Notes under the pieces: generated by a model | The model's database searches: none | What the model was told of the DNA's origin: nothing | What the model saw: the letters and a program-made list of their open reading frames with translations, nothing else | Shown here: positions 1 through 11,264 of the stretch, piece after piece | How positions within the stretch are numbered: position 1 is the stretch's first letter | Layout: each line of letters begins with the position of its first letter | NCBI GenBank assembly: GCA_036245525.1 | Contig: BTPG01000004.1 | Coordinates: 15,718,372 to 15,782,371 of the forward strand | Direction of reading: 5' to 3' | Length of the DNA: 64,000 bases | Source: Semisulcospira habei | Taxonomy: Eukaryota; Mollusca; Gastropoda; Semisulcospiridae | Made by a program: the position numbers and the translations under genes

Positions 1-10
1 CTTGTGTACC

Positions 11-978
11 ATGGGATGCTATGGCATATACCTGTTACTTGTAGTTCACGTTTGTATGTTACTTGACTCTGCAACCTGTCTGTGGGGAACCGGCTCTGTT
101 GAACCCGTGGTGGAGCGACTGGCGGCTGATGTCAACCAGCTAAAACTACAGATTGGTCAACTGGGAGGTAAGGCCGGGATCAATTATTAATCGACTGATT
201 GATTTATTTATTGATAAACTGATTTGTTGGATGGATGGGTGGACTGACGGACTGCCTACTAAATTAACTGACTACTTGACTGACTAATTGATTGACTGAC
301 TGACTGGCCGGATGATTAATTGAACGATCGATAGGTCGGTCGGTCGGACTGTCGGTCGGTCGGTATGATTAGTGCCACTTTTTAAAATTTTACTGATTGA
401 CTACTTGACCGACTAACTGATTGATTGAATTACTACTGATTTTTTATTGATTGATTCAGATTGATTGATTTGATCGATTCATATGTTGACTGAGTGTTGA
501 CCTATGATTAGGATATTTCGTACAACATTACACGTGTGTTCGTTTTATTGTCCAGTGACTCTCTTTCATTTTCGTTGTTTCAGCCGCAAACACAAAAAGA
601 GTGGCCTTCTCAGCCTTCATCCCCGAAAATGGCAACATCCCTTCATCAACCAATCAGATCGTGCCTTTCAACAACATTCTGACCAATACAGGCGGTGCTT
701 ACTTCAACAACACAGCAGTGTTCAGAGCCCCGTACGACGGAGATTACTTCTTCATAGTCAACGCAGACGTGTCCGCCAACTACAGAAGGATGAACCTAGT
801 CCGAAACAAAGACATAGTCATCGCCATTGACAAGAATGATGACGTCAGAACCCACGTGACCGGGAGTGGAATTTTGAATTTGAGGGCGGGTGATGTTATC
901 ACGGTCAGACACATGTTTAGCCGGGGGCACGTCGATGGTGGCCGAGATTCGACTTTCTCTGGGTTTTACCTCGGATAG
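11..978 (+). CDS. Secreted C1q-domain-containing protein, two exons (11..167, 584..978)
   Basis: Exon 1 starts at the ATG at 11, encodes a hydrophobic signal peptide (residues about 1-23) and a short heptad-like segment (VERLAADVNQLKLQIGQL), and ends in phase 1 at a GTAAGG donor (168). Exon 2 follows a pyrimidine-rich TTTCAG acceptor (581-583); the split codon restores Ala and the frame runs to TAG at 978. The product is 183 aa, typical of short secreted molluscan C1q proteins. Exon 2 is almost entirely a globular C1q domain: it opens VAFSAF, has FNNILTNTGGAYF, then FRAPYDGDYFF, then LNLRAGDVITV, and ends DSTFSGFYLG, all family signatures. No collagen repeat is present; the short coiled coil would trimerise it. 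Such proteins act extracellularly as lectin-like recognition molecules in invertebrate immunity; the ligand here is unknown. An upstream untranslated exon outside the window is possible. Confidence 0.87.
185..500. repeat. Degenerate GACT/GATT simple repeat in the C1q intron
   Basis: The 416-bp intron of the C1q gene is filled with short permutations of GACTGACT, GATTGATT and GGTCGGTC. No exon-like segment is seen inside it. It is decayed simple-sequence DNA rather than a transposon. Confidence 0.7.
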
Positions 979-1127
979 GTGAGTCAAAAGGTGCATGTAG
1001 AATTGTCTATACAGGTCAAGCTCAGTATTACCCGCCGTACCCGGAAGCCAAAAATGTCATACCGCATTATTCGCGAGGACGTAATTCAAGCGCTGAATTA
1101 ACACAGAACTGTGAAAAAAAAATATTT

Positions 1128-1232
1128 GGTAAGCAAAAGGTCCACGGGCCGACTTCAGCCTGAGCTGGCCCGCGCACGGCCGTGCGCGGGCCAGCTAAGG
1201 CTGAAGTCGGCCCGAGGACCGTTTTGCTCACC
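1128..1232. mobile_element. GC-rich hairpin MITE, HP-C type (AGCAAAAGG ends)
   Basis: A near-perfect palindrome. The left arm reads GGTAAGCAAAAGGTCC then GGGCCGACTTCAGCC, the apex is CGCGCACGGCCGTGCGCG, and the right arm mirrors it to GGACCGTTTTGCTCACC. It lies 150 bp beyond the C1q stop, so it may fall in that gene's 3' UTR. It is related to HP-C by the GGGCCGAC..GTCGGCCC core but has AGCAAAAGG ends instead of CCCAGTGCGC. Confidence 0.8.
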
Positions 1233-1350
1233 GGTCCAGAGAACTGCGCGCGTTGTATCAGATGCCGCGGTAAGCTGGAGCGCGTAGTACTGAGGCTGAC
1301 CTGTGCCCACAAGGTAACAGAATTGACAGTCCTGAATGTATGCGATTAGC

Positions 1351-1578
1351 TTAACCCTATCAGCCCCAAGCGCCCATTTCTCAAAATTTGGAGGTGTTGC
1401 CTAACGACTATGTACCATTTGCAGGAGATGGCTTGACCATGATAATTCAAGGGTAGTGCCAGATTAGCTTGGCGCCTCACACTGAAGGCGCCGAGCTAAT
1501 AATCTGGCACTACGCCCTTGAATTATCATGTCGAGCCATCTCAGTCCTGCTGTAGGGATCCCGGGCTAAAAGGGTTAA
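1351..1578. mobile_element. TTAA-bounded hairpin MITE, HP-B core with CCCTATCAGCCC ends
   Basis: Both ends are TTAA. The left terminus TTAACCCTATCAGCCC is inversely matched by GGGCTAAAAGGGTTAA. The core is a long stem (CATGATAATTCAAGGG then TAGTGCCAGATTAGC, mirrored around 1480) with loop-proximal GGCGCC-type pairs. Outer sequence includes the GGAGATGG/CCATCTC pair. TTAA target duplication plus CCC-starting ends is the pattern of piggyBac-type non-autonomous elements; Kolobok also uses TTAA. Confidence 0.8.
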
Positions 1579-1615
1579 TGTGTGCGTGACATCGACAACA
1601 CAGAATGTAAGCCAA

Positions 1616-1787
1616 TTAACCCTATCACTGCCGAGAAAAAGTGAATGGCATCTAACTATCTAACTGCACGAGGCATAGATCTAAACCTCTTGCTGAGATC
1701 ACTTTGCTCTTTGGACAGTTGTGGCTTTTGGTCGTTCAGATTTCAGACACAAAATGTACGTACGTTGGCAGGGAAGGCGGAAATTGT
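1616..1787. mobile_element. Decayed HP-A element without its hairpin apex
   Basis: Starts TTAACCCTATCACTGCCGAG and keeps the characteristic left flank (GAGAAAAAGTGAA), a remnant of the stem (GAGGCATAGATC then CCTCTTGCTGAG) and the right flank ending GGCAGGGAAGG. The central GC-rich part of the hairpin is deleted and the right TTAA is lost. Confidence 0.6.
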
Positions 1788-1924
1788 CGGATTTTCATTC
1801 ATTTTCTAGGTAAACACAATGATTTTTTTTTATGCGACAACACACAAAAAACAAACAAACAAACAAATAAACAAACAAATTTGTATTTATTGAGTCGGCT
1901 TGAGAGTAATAACTGATACTAATC

Positions 1925-2650
1925 CCAGTGAGTTGTGGTCTTCCGGTCGGCGTAACCTGACTGGTCGACCCGCGCACGCCTGTGTGATGTCCACAAGCGG
2001 TCGCCGGACGACGGCCCCTGGATCCATTGTTTACCGGGAGGTCACTTCATAATTACCACACTGTGAAAACCCCACACTTTCACACTTATCTAATTTCTCA
2101 ACAATTTCCATACATTTCCTCTCTTTCCAGGTCGCCAATCCTTACCGCCCGCTTCTGTGAGGGTCTAGAGTAGCGCACTCCGTGACTGATGACATGAAGA
2201 AGAGTGTTCCAAAGAACTGTGATGATTTCATGCGATACAGATATAGTTTGTGTACTGGTCTGTGATTTTGGACTTTACGGATTGCGAATATATATACCCT
2301 GGTCCAAACCGGGTTGAGCACGGGTACAAACTGGGTTACCGAGTAAGTGTAAACGACCTTTTAACTTACATGACATATTTCTGTCATTTTGGTCATTGGT
2401 AGCACATTGCTATTTGTTGGTGTCACTTCTGAGACAGTATCGCTTTTCAAAAAGTCAAAAAATAAAGTGAGTGCATAATGTACTCTGAAGGTTATGAAGT
2501 ACCTCAACTGGTGTTCAGTATGTGTGTGACCACGCGTCCGTGCGGGTGTGTATGGTACGTGTGGCCGTACTCACATGCTCGTTTGGTTTCGTTTGGTTGT
2601 TTTGGGGTGGTTGTTTATTAATTGTTTGTTGGATCAAGTTGTTGTTTGTT
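1925..2650. other. Intergenic, no gene seen
   Basis: No exon or transposon core is recognised. There is a single HP-D half arm near 2257 (CTGGTCTGTGATTTTGGAC) and an AATAAA at 2461 which, if used, would be a distant polyadenylation signal; neither is strong evidence of a gene. Confidence 0.4.
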
Positions 2651-2651
2651 T

Positions 2652-2760
2652 CCCAGTGCGCAAAGGCCATCGGGCCGACGTTGGCCCGCGCACGTCCGTG
2701 CGCGAGCCAACGGCAGCCGACATCGGTCCGATGGCCTTTTTTTTTTTTTTGCGCATTGGG
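2652..2760. mobile_element. HP-C hairpin MITE with dinucleotide target duplication
   Basis: Ends CCCAGTGCGCAAAGGCC and GGCC(T)nGCGCATTGGG form inverted termini. The core pairs CATCGGGCCGACGTTGG with its mirror, and a T12 run has expanded in the right arm (about 2739-2750). The flanking dinucleotide is TT on both sides (2650-2651, 2761-2762). Confidence 0.8.
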
Positions 2761-2762
2761 TT

Positions 2763-3198
2763 GTTTGTTGGAGAAAAGCGTGAGACTGAGTGCACGTGCA
2801 GAACAGAAAATGCACACTCACTTCGACGTCAGAAAAGAAGTTTGCAGACGAAATATTTTCTTCACATTACGTAATAAAACAAGGCCCAGTAATTAGCAAG
2901 TGTCCATGTGACAAATCATGGACTAAAATATGCAGCACACATCGTCACATGACAATTGTAGGCAAATCCTTGAGAAAAATCGGGAGACTGTTTTTGTTCG
3001 ATGGACAGATTCGGCTAAAGTCTGATTGTGGACATTCCGTAAAACATCAGGAACGATATTGACTTGCTAACGGTGAGTATGGGCGTAAAGTTTTCCGACT
3101 TTCGCCACAGTTACTGAATAACATTTTTTTTTTAAAATCTGCCCGAGTTATTGCACTCTACTCAATATTATTTTAACAGTGACAACTGGGGCAACCTT

Positions 3199-3237
<39 letters not shown>

Positions 3238-3960
3238 TCTATCCATCTATCTATCTATTCCAGTAATTGAGCTTATAATTTGGTTGTTTCATGAGAGGTA
3301 TGAATCGAGAACACGTTTTCTCGACGGATACCAATGTGCTGTACAGGGTCAACAGGGCAATTAGGTTACGCTCTCTTTTCACACGCTCTTCTCTATTAGC
3401 CTCTTGCAACACAAAGCTATGAACGAAGAACCTTTCTGCCCCACACACACAAAAAATCCGCGTGGAGCATATCACAGGAGAAACATACCAGCAATTCTTA
3501 AACAATTTGTCTGTTAGTGTTTTCCGCAAAACCTAATGCACTAAGTACCCCAAGACAAAACTGTCATCTGCAAGCCTGCATACAACTGTGCACATTCCCC
3601 ATATAAGGCTCCCATGAACACACTAGGTCAGTCGACTAAAATTACCCAGAGTTTGCTTTTGTCACATCACCTGTCATGCCTTTTGCTGCTCAAAACGCCC
3701 CAAAAGGAAAAAAATGAAGTTTTACACCCTAGAACAATTGCAAAAAGGGAGGAAGATTTTGAACTATTTCTTCAAACATTCCGGGGATTCATCCTGCCGG
3801 CTCCGTCTGCAAGAGGCGGATGTTTTCATAAGTCGCAAGGGCTCATGAGAATACACGCCCCTTGTTCGCAGTTTGTTGCTTCATTGACACCCACTCATTT
3901 TGAGTCCTTATTCCGTATTAACACATTCAGTGCAATTTGATGCAGAGTGTGTTTCTGCAA
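2763..3960. other. Intergenic, simple repeats only
   Basis: No gene recognised. It contains the TTTA microsatellite at 3197 and an HP-A-like remnant near 3800-3880 (TCTGCAAGAGGCGG followed by GGGCTCATGAGAATACACG). Open frames here have no domain signature. Confidence 0.4.
3197..3258. repeat. (TTTA)n then (TCTA)n microsatellite
   Basis: Uninterrupted ATTT tetranucleotides grade into ATCT tetranucleotides at the right end. Confidence 0.95.
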
Positions 3961-3966
3961 TCTTCG

Positions 3967-4184
3967 TTAACTCGTTCACTCCAGCCCCGACACACCACAG
4001 CAAAACATGGATCGGGCACAACAGCTCAAGGGTGGTGAGAGAACAGTTTGGCGCCCATATTCGCCAAGCTATTCTGGCAACACCCTTGAACTATCATGAT
4101 CGATCTGTCGCCTGAATTATAATACATTCTTCAGAAGACAGCTACACAATTTGGAGATTTCGGCCCTGGGGCAAAATGTGTTAA
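3967..4184. mobile_element. TTAA-bounded HP-B hairpin MITE
   Basis: Left end TTAACTCGTTCACTCCAGCC, right end GGGGCAAAATGTGTTAA. The hairpin arms (AGCTCAAGGGTGGTGAGAG and CTATTCTGGCAACACCC) have diverged more than in most copies. A poly-C run of about 23 nt begins three bases after the right TTAA. Confidence 0.78.
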
Positions 4185-4304
4185 GTCCCCCCCCCCCCCC
4201 CCCCCCCCCTTTAAAAAAAAACAAACAAAAACACACAAAAAAACCCCAAACAAAACAAACAAAAAACCTAGATGCCCCAGAAACATGGATTCAAAGTGGT
4301 GTCA

Positions 4305-4412
4305 GCAAGAGCAATCGATCCTCACGAGCCCCCGGAACTGCGGGGGCTCATGAGGATCTATACCTCTTGCAGCTGGGTGGTGTTCAATTTTTCTCGGCAG
4401 TGAAGGGGTTAA
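4305..4412. mobile_element. HP-A hairpin with one TTAA end
   Basis: Stem from GCAAGAGCAATCGATCC to GGATCTATACCTCTTGC (4305..4370) with a GC-rich apex (GAGCCCCCGG, GCGGGGGCTC). The right flank ends TTCTCGGCAGTGAAGGGGTTAA-type at 4396-4412, that is, the reverse-oriented HP-A terminus. The opposite end is not recognisable next to the poly-C/A tract at 4187-4265. Confidence 0.75.
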
Positions 4413-4688
4413 CCTGACGTCTGCTATGAGCACGCATGTCATGGTGACATGGGGCGATCCAGCACAAAGGTCCCTCTAGCCCTTACTATAAAGAGGCGCG
4501 TCCTACTGTTTTCTTTACTGTAAAGGGGATCTGCCTATTGTTATCTTATTCTGATTTAGAAATAACTCCTATTGATCTCATCTACTCGCTATTGATCTTT
4601 TTCTTCTAATGCACGCCAGTGATCTCCCGATCACTATCTAGCGAACAAAAGCAATGAATACTGCATTTTTCACACGCTTTTCTTTTTA

Positions 4689-4933
4689 CCCCTTCGCTGC
4701 CAATGATCGCGAAATTCGCGTCTGAAAACCACTGCACGCTGGCCGACTTTCGCGTGAAGAAAAAGATGTAAGATGTAAATGGGAGAGAGAGAGAAAAAAA
4801 AGAAAGGCACAAACAACACAGGACTAACAAGAGGCATAAATCCTCATGGCCCCCGCGACTGCGGGGGCTCATGAGGATTTATGTCTCTTGCAGCTGGGAA
4901 GCGTTTGCCTTGCATCGGCAGTTAAGGGGTTAA
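4689..4933. mobile_element. HP-A family element with alternative left flank
   Basis: Starts ACCCCTTCGCTGCC and ends GGCAGTTAAGGGGTTAA. The left flank carries GATCGCGAAATTCGCGTC, which also appears inverted in the copy at 35.1 kb, so this is a subfamily. Hairpin 4828..4891: CATAAATCC in the left arm is matched by GGATTTATG in the right, a paired change from the usual CATAGATCC/GGATCTATG. Confidence 0.78.
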
Positions 4934-5144
4934 ATTAGGCCTGTGATGAATCAGTTGCTGATTGGTTGACTGACGTGTTAGTTATCTGGACTGACTGACT
5001 GACTGCCATAATGAATGAATGAATGAATGATGCCCAATCAGACGGCTGGCTATACAAAGTTGACACGCGCGCTGACGTATAAGTTGCTAACTGACTTCAT
5101 TCATCTTTTCATTCGACTGTAGTCATTTCGTTAATATTTTCCGC

Positions 5145-5260
<116 letters not shown>

Positions 5261-5569
5261 AACACGCCGCTACACGCAACTTTTGTGAAGGAGGGGACGC
5301 AACATGGGTTCAACAGTGCTAATCTCGGGCAAGCAAATGAATATGTGTTGCCTCCCCTCTTTTTAACCAGCGCAATCGGAAAGCCTAGCCTATATCTCAT
5401 TCCGCTCACAGCTACTGATGCGGGCGCATTGAATTAGTTAAGGATACGCGCCTTTTCCAATCACAGACTCAGCAATGCCGTCTATACAAGGCGTGCACAT
5501 GAATAAGTCCAAAAAGAGACATACTACAGTAACCGCATGAGCTTTGCGCGATCGTGCACTTTTTGTCCT

Positions 5570-5782
5570 TAGCTCATTCTACCCCAACACCAACATCCTT
5601 AAATTTTGCCCCTGTCCTCTCAAGACTGCATTGCAGTGCAGGACACAGATCGACCATGATAGTTCAAGGGTGATGCCAGAATAGCTTGGCGCCCGTAGGA
5701 TCCAAGCTATTCTGGCATCACCCTTGAACTATCATGGTGGATCCTTATCCTGCTGTGGTGTGTCTGGGACAGAATGAGTTAA
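5570..5782. mobile_element. HP-B hairpin MITE sharing its right TTAA with the next element
   Basis: Perfect stem CATGATAGTTCAAGGG then TGATGCCAGAATAGC, mirrored GCTATTCTGGCATCACCC, about 5657..5736. TGATGCC/GGCATCA is a paired change from TGGTGCC/GGCACCA. Right end GAATGAGTTAA; the left end is a mutated TTAGCTCATTC. The TTAA at 5779-5782 is also the first four bases of the HP-A element that follows. Confidence 0.8.
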
Positions 5783-5875
5783 CGCAGCGTCACTGCCGAG
5801 AAAACTGGAACACAGTCAGTCCAGTTGCAAAAGCTATAGATCCTCATGTATCCCCGCAGTTGCGGGTGTGTGTGT

Positions 5876-5914
<39 letters not shown>

Positions 5915-5997
5915 GGGGAGGGGATCTGTACCTCTTGCTGAAACCACTTTCTATTCACGTTCCTTCGGCTGGGTATCTTTGACGTTGAATTTACAAT
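5779..5997. mobile_element. HP-A element with (GT)n expansion in the hairpin apex
   Basis: TTAA then CGCAGCGTCACTGCCGAG, stem GCTATAGATCCTCATG paired with GAGGGGATCTGTACCTCTTGC, right flank TTGACGTTGAATTTACAATG. Where other copies have a GCGGGGGC apex, this copy has GCGGGTGTGTG and a GT tract of about 47 nt (5866..5912). The right TTAA is lost. Confidence 0.72.
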
Positions 5998-6086
5998 GGT
6001 TTGATAATACAACGTAAGGTCCAAATTCGCAGATCAGCGTAACCTTGATCTATTAAAAAAAAAAAAGTCTGACATTGTAGATCACC

Positions 6087-6285
6087 ATGGCGCTGGCCGT
6101 TGTGCTAACGGAACAAAGCCGGCAGCTGCTATCGGCTGTGGTGATGGTGCTGGGGTTCATGGGATTACCCATGTGCATCTCGCTGCTGGTGGTGGCCGTC
6201 TATATCCGCTTTGTGGTGGACGAGGAGCTGGACCTAGTCAACGGCATGAACACTGCGGTCCTGCCCTTCTTCCTCGCAGTTACCG
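6087..6285 (+). CDS. Tetraspanin exon 1: start, TM1, start of TM2
   Basis: Encodes residues 1-66 and ends in phase 1. TM1 is LLSAVVMVLGFMGLP onward; a very short acidic outer loop (DEELDLVN) follows. The donor GTTCGT departs from consensus but the open frame ends eight bases later. Confidence 0.8.
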
Positions 6286-9200
6286 GTTCGTAGTCAGCTA
6301 ATTTGTTTGTTTTTGTTGGGTGATGGGAACAGGATGGAAAAGGGGGGGGGGGAGGGAGGGGGAAGGGGGAAGGGGGGAGGAAGGGAGGGAGAGATTGCAT
6401 CTTCTGCCGCCCTTCTACATCTTTTTCACCATACATCAGTGAAGACGTGAAGACCCAAAGACAGCAACAAATACATTTCTTTGCGAAGAGCGTGATTTTC
6501 ATTGGAATACAATGGAAATCTCGCTTTTGAGACAAGTGGACTTACGGTCTTTGTCTTTCACTGGGCAGGGGGAGCTGGGTGGCTCGGTGGTAGAGACAGT
6601 GTTCAGTCGACTCTCGTAGTGGTTCAAACCAAGCTGGCGGGTCAAAATTTGTACAGACATCTTTTCGATGCCCAGTCTTTGAAATCACCTTCGTGGGGGA
6701 CAAAAGACATTAAGCCCTAAACGGTTAATTGTTCTTTTCTTCACTGGGCAGTCATGTTCAAGCAATATATTAACCCCTTTACTGCCGAGAAAAAGTGAAC
6801 ACGATCCATCTGCAAGAGACATAGATCCCGATGCGCCCCCGCACCTGCGGGGGCGCATGAGGATCTATGCCTCCTGCTGAGACCAGTTTGTATCAGTGTT
6901 CCGGGGAGCTGGGTGGCTCGGTGGTAGAGCGTTCGACTCTCGTCCGAAAGATTCCGGGTTAGAATCTGGCTGGAGTCAAAATTTATTTCGGTGCCCCGCC
7001 TTTGAAATCACCTGCGTGGTAGACACAAGACGTTAAGCTCTAAACGTTTAACGTGTTAACGTTTAGCAATGTTATAAATGAAAAGAAAAGGGGAGACTGC
7101 CAGTGCTAATATTTTAGGAAGATTACAAAGTAAAGTAGGTAAAAGCACTGTCAGGGGAGAGAATTGTGCAGTATCGACCAATGATCATAGATCAAGTTTG
7201 ATCGAAGCACAAAACAAAACAAAAACAACAAAACATTAAAAAAAAAAAAAAAAAAAAGAGGAAAGAAGGGGTGCGCTAAGTAAGTGACTGGAAGTAGTGA
7301 GATGGCCTTAGTTGCCTGCTTGGCGTTAAACTCAAATAACTAACTAACTAATGTTGTTTTTGTGTGAATTTAGCTGTGTTCAAGTCCCATGTGTATTACC
7401 TCTCCTGTTTAGTCGCGAAGGACGGATTGATTGTGATAGGTAAGGGTGGTAGATCAATAAACGTCTCACCTTAGATCAAGTCAGGCACCTTTATCAGTTT
7501 TTAACTTATCACGGTCTTTTGGCGATAGACTCGAGTGCTTGACTGTAAGTGACAAATGGCACATATGTGCCATTTGTCACTTACAGTTAAGCCCTAGAGT
7601 CCACCGCAATCTGCTAAGATATACCGACCATGATCAATACTTCCATATGAAGTCCAGTGAGCCTATAGTGTTGTAACAAACGACCATGATTTTAATAAGT
7701 TAACTGTAATTAGACAACACAATTTCACTCTCACAGAAATGGGCTTACTGTCTTTTTGTCTGCACAAAACAGAATAGCTCAAATGTAGTGCCTGTTTAGC
7801 AAGTCGCTTTGGGAATCATGCCCGGCCTATCTTGCAGGCACCATCAACTTTGTCTGCATCCTATTGCTGTTGAGCGCGATGGCGCGCGCACGGCCGCCCA
7901 GTACAAGGGAGGCAAGTCTCATGCTGCTGTTTGTGGCTGTCGTGGTGGCGCTAACGTCTTCTCTGCTCGTCCTGATCGCCTCCATCTTCGTTCTTGTCGA
8001 GGTCATGCCAACAATGATGTCAGAGAATACAGCACGCAGGACGTGCCTCATACATTACAATTTATGAAATATTATAACATAGCTTGTCAGAGGTCAGCTC
8101 AGTAAGCAGCAGGACATAGCGGGCCGACGTCGCCCGACCGTCGGCCGGGTGGCTTTTGCTTGCAGTGTTAAAAGATCACGCAACGACTCAATAAGTGATT
8201 ACGAACGAAGAAGACTGCTGATTTGACAGATTCGTTAGTCGGGCAGTTGGCAATAGCAGACAAGACGGGCCAAAGACAAAGACGACAGACACAACCTATA
8301 GATAAAAACAAACGAATTATAACAAGGCAAGGTGAAGGCAACACAAAGAAGGTGAGGGAAAGGAGGGGGGTGGGGTGGGGGGTGCGCAGAACGGAGAGGA
8401 GGGCGGGGGGTGGGGGGGTGGGTGGGTAGCGGGAGTTGTGTTTAAACTATCAAAACAGTTTCGATTTTGTTCTTTATTTCTTTCTCTAACTTAGCGGGTT
8501 CTTTCTCTTTTGTGCCGGAAGAGAGAAGAGACGGGGGTGGGGTCACGGGTGGCTGTGGGGGGTGGGGGGATGGGGGTAGGGGGATGGGGTTGGGAGATTT
8601 GGTACCCTTTCCATTTCAGCATCGCATTTGTCGGTGGTTTCTCTTGTCTCTCTGACTCATGTAATATTTCTAGCGGCAAGTACTTTAACTCATTGTGCCC
8701 GAGGTCGGTGCGAAATACCCACATTTTAGAGTTATCCTCAGAGGACTGCATTACAATTCATGAGACAGATCGACCATGATAGTTCAAGTGTGGTGGTAGA
8801 ATAGCTTGGTGCGTATAGGCGCAAAGCTATTCTGACACACCCTTGAACTATCATGGTCGAACCATATTTTGCTGTGGTGTGTCGCGGGCAGAATGAGTTA
8901 AAACCCAAAACGTATGAACGTTTCTCCTCTAGATGGCCTTGCTGCCAGACGAGTTCGCAGCAGGTCTCGGTCAAGCCATGCAAAGCTACATGAAGGATGC
9001 GAGCACCAAAATGCGCTTGGACATTCTACAGATAGACTACAAGTGTTGTGGAGACAAAGGTTATTTCGACTGGTTCTCGGTGCCCTGGGTGCCTGTGGAA
9101 GTCTTGGTCGTAAACATGAAAGAGCTGCAGAGGTGATTCTGTGTGTGTGAGTGTGCTGGGCTGTGACTTTGTTTACGGCTTTCAGAGACGTAAAGTCCAA

Positions 9201-11230
9201 AATCACAGGCCAGCACAATATGAGACCAGTGTAGTCTGAAAGATGAGACCATACTGTCCTTCACCTGACGTGCACAATATGCACTGTTATTACGTGTGTC
9301 AAATTGTCTACCTAGAAATACTGGCAACCTCCACCTCCCCCCCCACCCCCACCCCCACTCCCCCACCCACACCCACTCCCTTCTACATCCATCCCCTCCA
9401 AAGTCAGATTAGCTGACAAGTTCTTTTAACTCATTCAACTCTAATACATACAAGACGATTTGGGTCGTCTATGATACGGCATTTAAACTCATTATGTCCT
9501 GAGGATGAAATTATAACATTTTCAGATATCCTTCGAGGCCCAAGTCACAGTTCTGGAGACAGATCGATCATGACAGTTCAAGGGTGGTGTCGGAATAGCT
9601 TGGCGCCAACAATCGCCAAGCTATTCTGACACCACCCTTGAACAATCATGGACAATCAACATCCTGTCGTAGCATGTCAGGGCTTTATGCTTTGGCAACT
9701 TGAGGCGCTAAGTTATTCTTTCACCACCATAGAACTATCATGGTCGATCTGTCTCCTGTATTGCATCATTGAAACTGCTAGACTGTGAAGTTTCAATGTG
9801 TTAATCAAGCAGTCTTTAACCTCTACATCTCCGTGAAAAAGTAAATATCACCCAGCTGCAAGAGGCATAGATCCTCATGAGCCCCCGCAGTTGCGGGGGC
9901 TCATGAAGATCTATGCCTTTTGCTGAAATCACTTTGTATTCGTGTTCCTCTGACGGCTGAAAATCATTGACATTAAAGTTGAAATGATTTTGAAAGCACA
10001 ATCTGCGTCCACTGGCAATGAATGGATTAATGTATGAGCCTCCTCTAAATAGAGGAAGTACGCTGACAGTACAAACAAGCAAACAAACAAACCTAACATC
10101 ATGATACTGTTAGTATATTGTCTGAACCCACTGTGTCCCGTGGACGAAATACCCACGTTTTGGAGTTGTCCTCTGAGGACTGCAGTACAACGCAGAAAGC
10201 AGATCGACCATGATAGTTCAAGGGTGGTGACAGAATGGCTTGGCGCCTATAACCATTCTGTCACCACCCTTGAACTATCATGGTCGATCTATATCTTGCT
10301 GGGGTGTGTCGGGACTGAATGAGTTAAAGCGATCTGTTCCATGGCGGATTTTTATAGGCAAATCGACGATACAACGGGTTATCAATGTTATCTTACCTTA
10401 GCTAAGACAACTACCCTTCATTTTACAATCCGTGTGAGTGGGCATACGCAGCAGAGATTTTCCACTAGTAATAGTAATAGACTTAACTAATTCAGCCCGG
10501 TCACACCATCGATCGAGCATGATAGTTCAAGGGTGGTGCCAGAATATCTTGGCGCCCATAGGCGCCAAGTTATTCTGGCACCACCCTTGAACTGTCATGC
10601 TGGATCTGTCTCTAGAATTGTAATACAGTCCTTGAGAGGGCAACTTTAAAATTTGGGTATTTCGGTCCTGGGGTGAAATGAGTTAAGAGTACACTGATTG
10701 CATTTTCTTCACCTTTCATAGCCGCGACGGGGGAGAACCCTACATCAACGATGACGTCCCTTTCAGCTGCTGCAATCCTGCTGCCCACCGCCCTTGCATC
10801 CACCACCACGTGAACACGCCCTATCTGCACTACAAGTACGACCCGCGCACCCTCCACACGCTACACAAGCAAGGGTGTCGTGATGCCCTGATGGACTTCT
10901 TTGGACACACTCTGCTGCGAACCATCGGATTTACGCTTCTCTTTCAAGCTGTCGTTCAGGTGGTCAAATCTCTACCACTTCATCCAGAGCGTTTGGCGTG
11001 CACCGGCACCCGACCTTGGGGCGTGAGCAGGTCCCTGCCAGATGCTCTGGGTGTCATGCTCTAGTACACACTTTTATAAATCTGATCTGCTGCTTGACAT
11101 AATAATACTAATAATACTAATACTAATAATAATAAAGAGGCGTTTTGGGGGGGGAATTATGTTTTATTGTGTAATGTCTGCTTAGTTGTGTATGTTTACT
11201 GTGTGGGGATCCTGCGCTATATAAGAAACA

Positions 11231-11264
<34 letters not shown>

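Noticed and set aside
6902..6990. tRNA gene call at the A/B-box sequence
   Set aside because: Acceptor and anticodon stems do not pair and the sequence continues into a SINE body with a second copy nearby.
10960..11064. Continuation of tetraspanin exon 5 to the stop at 11064
   Set aside because: The 35 extra residues (VVKSLPLHPERLACTG onward) lack TM4 similarity, while splicing at 10959 to 11577 restores a complete TM4 and the whole downstream frame.
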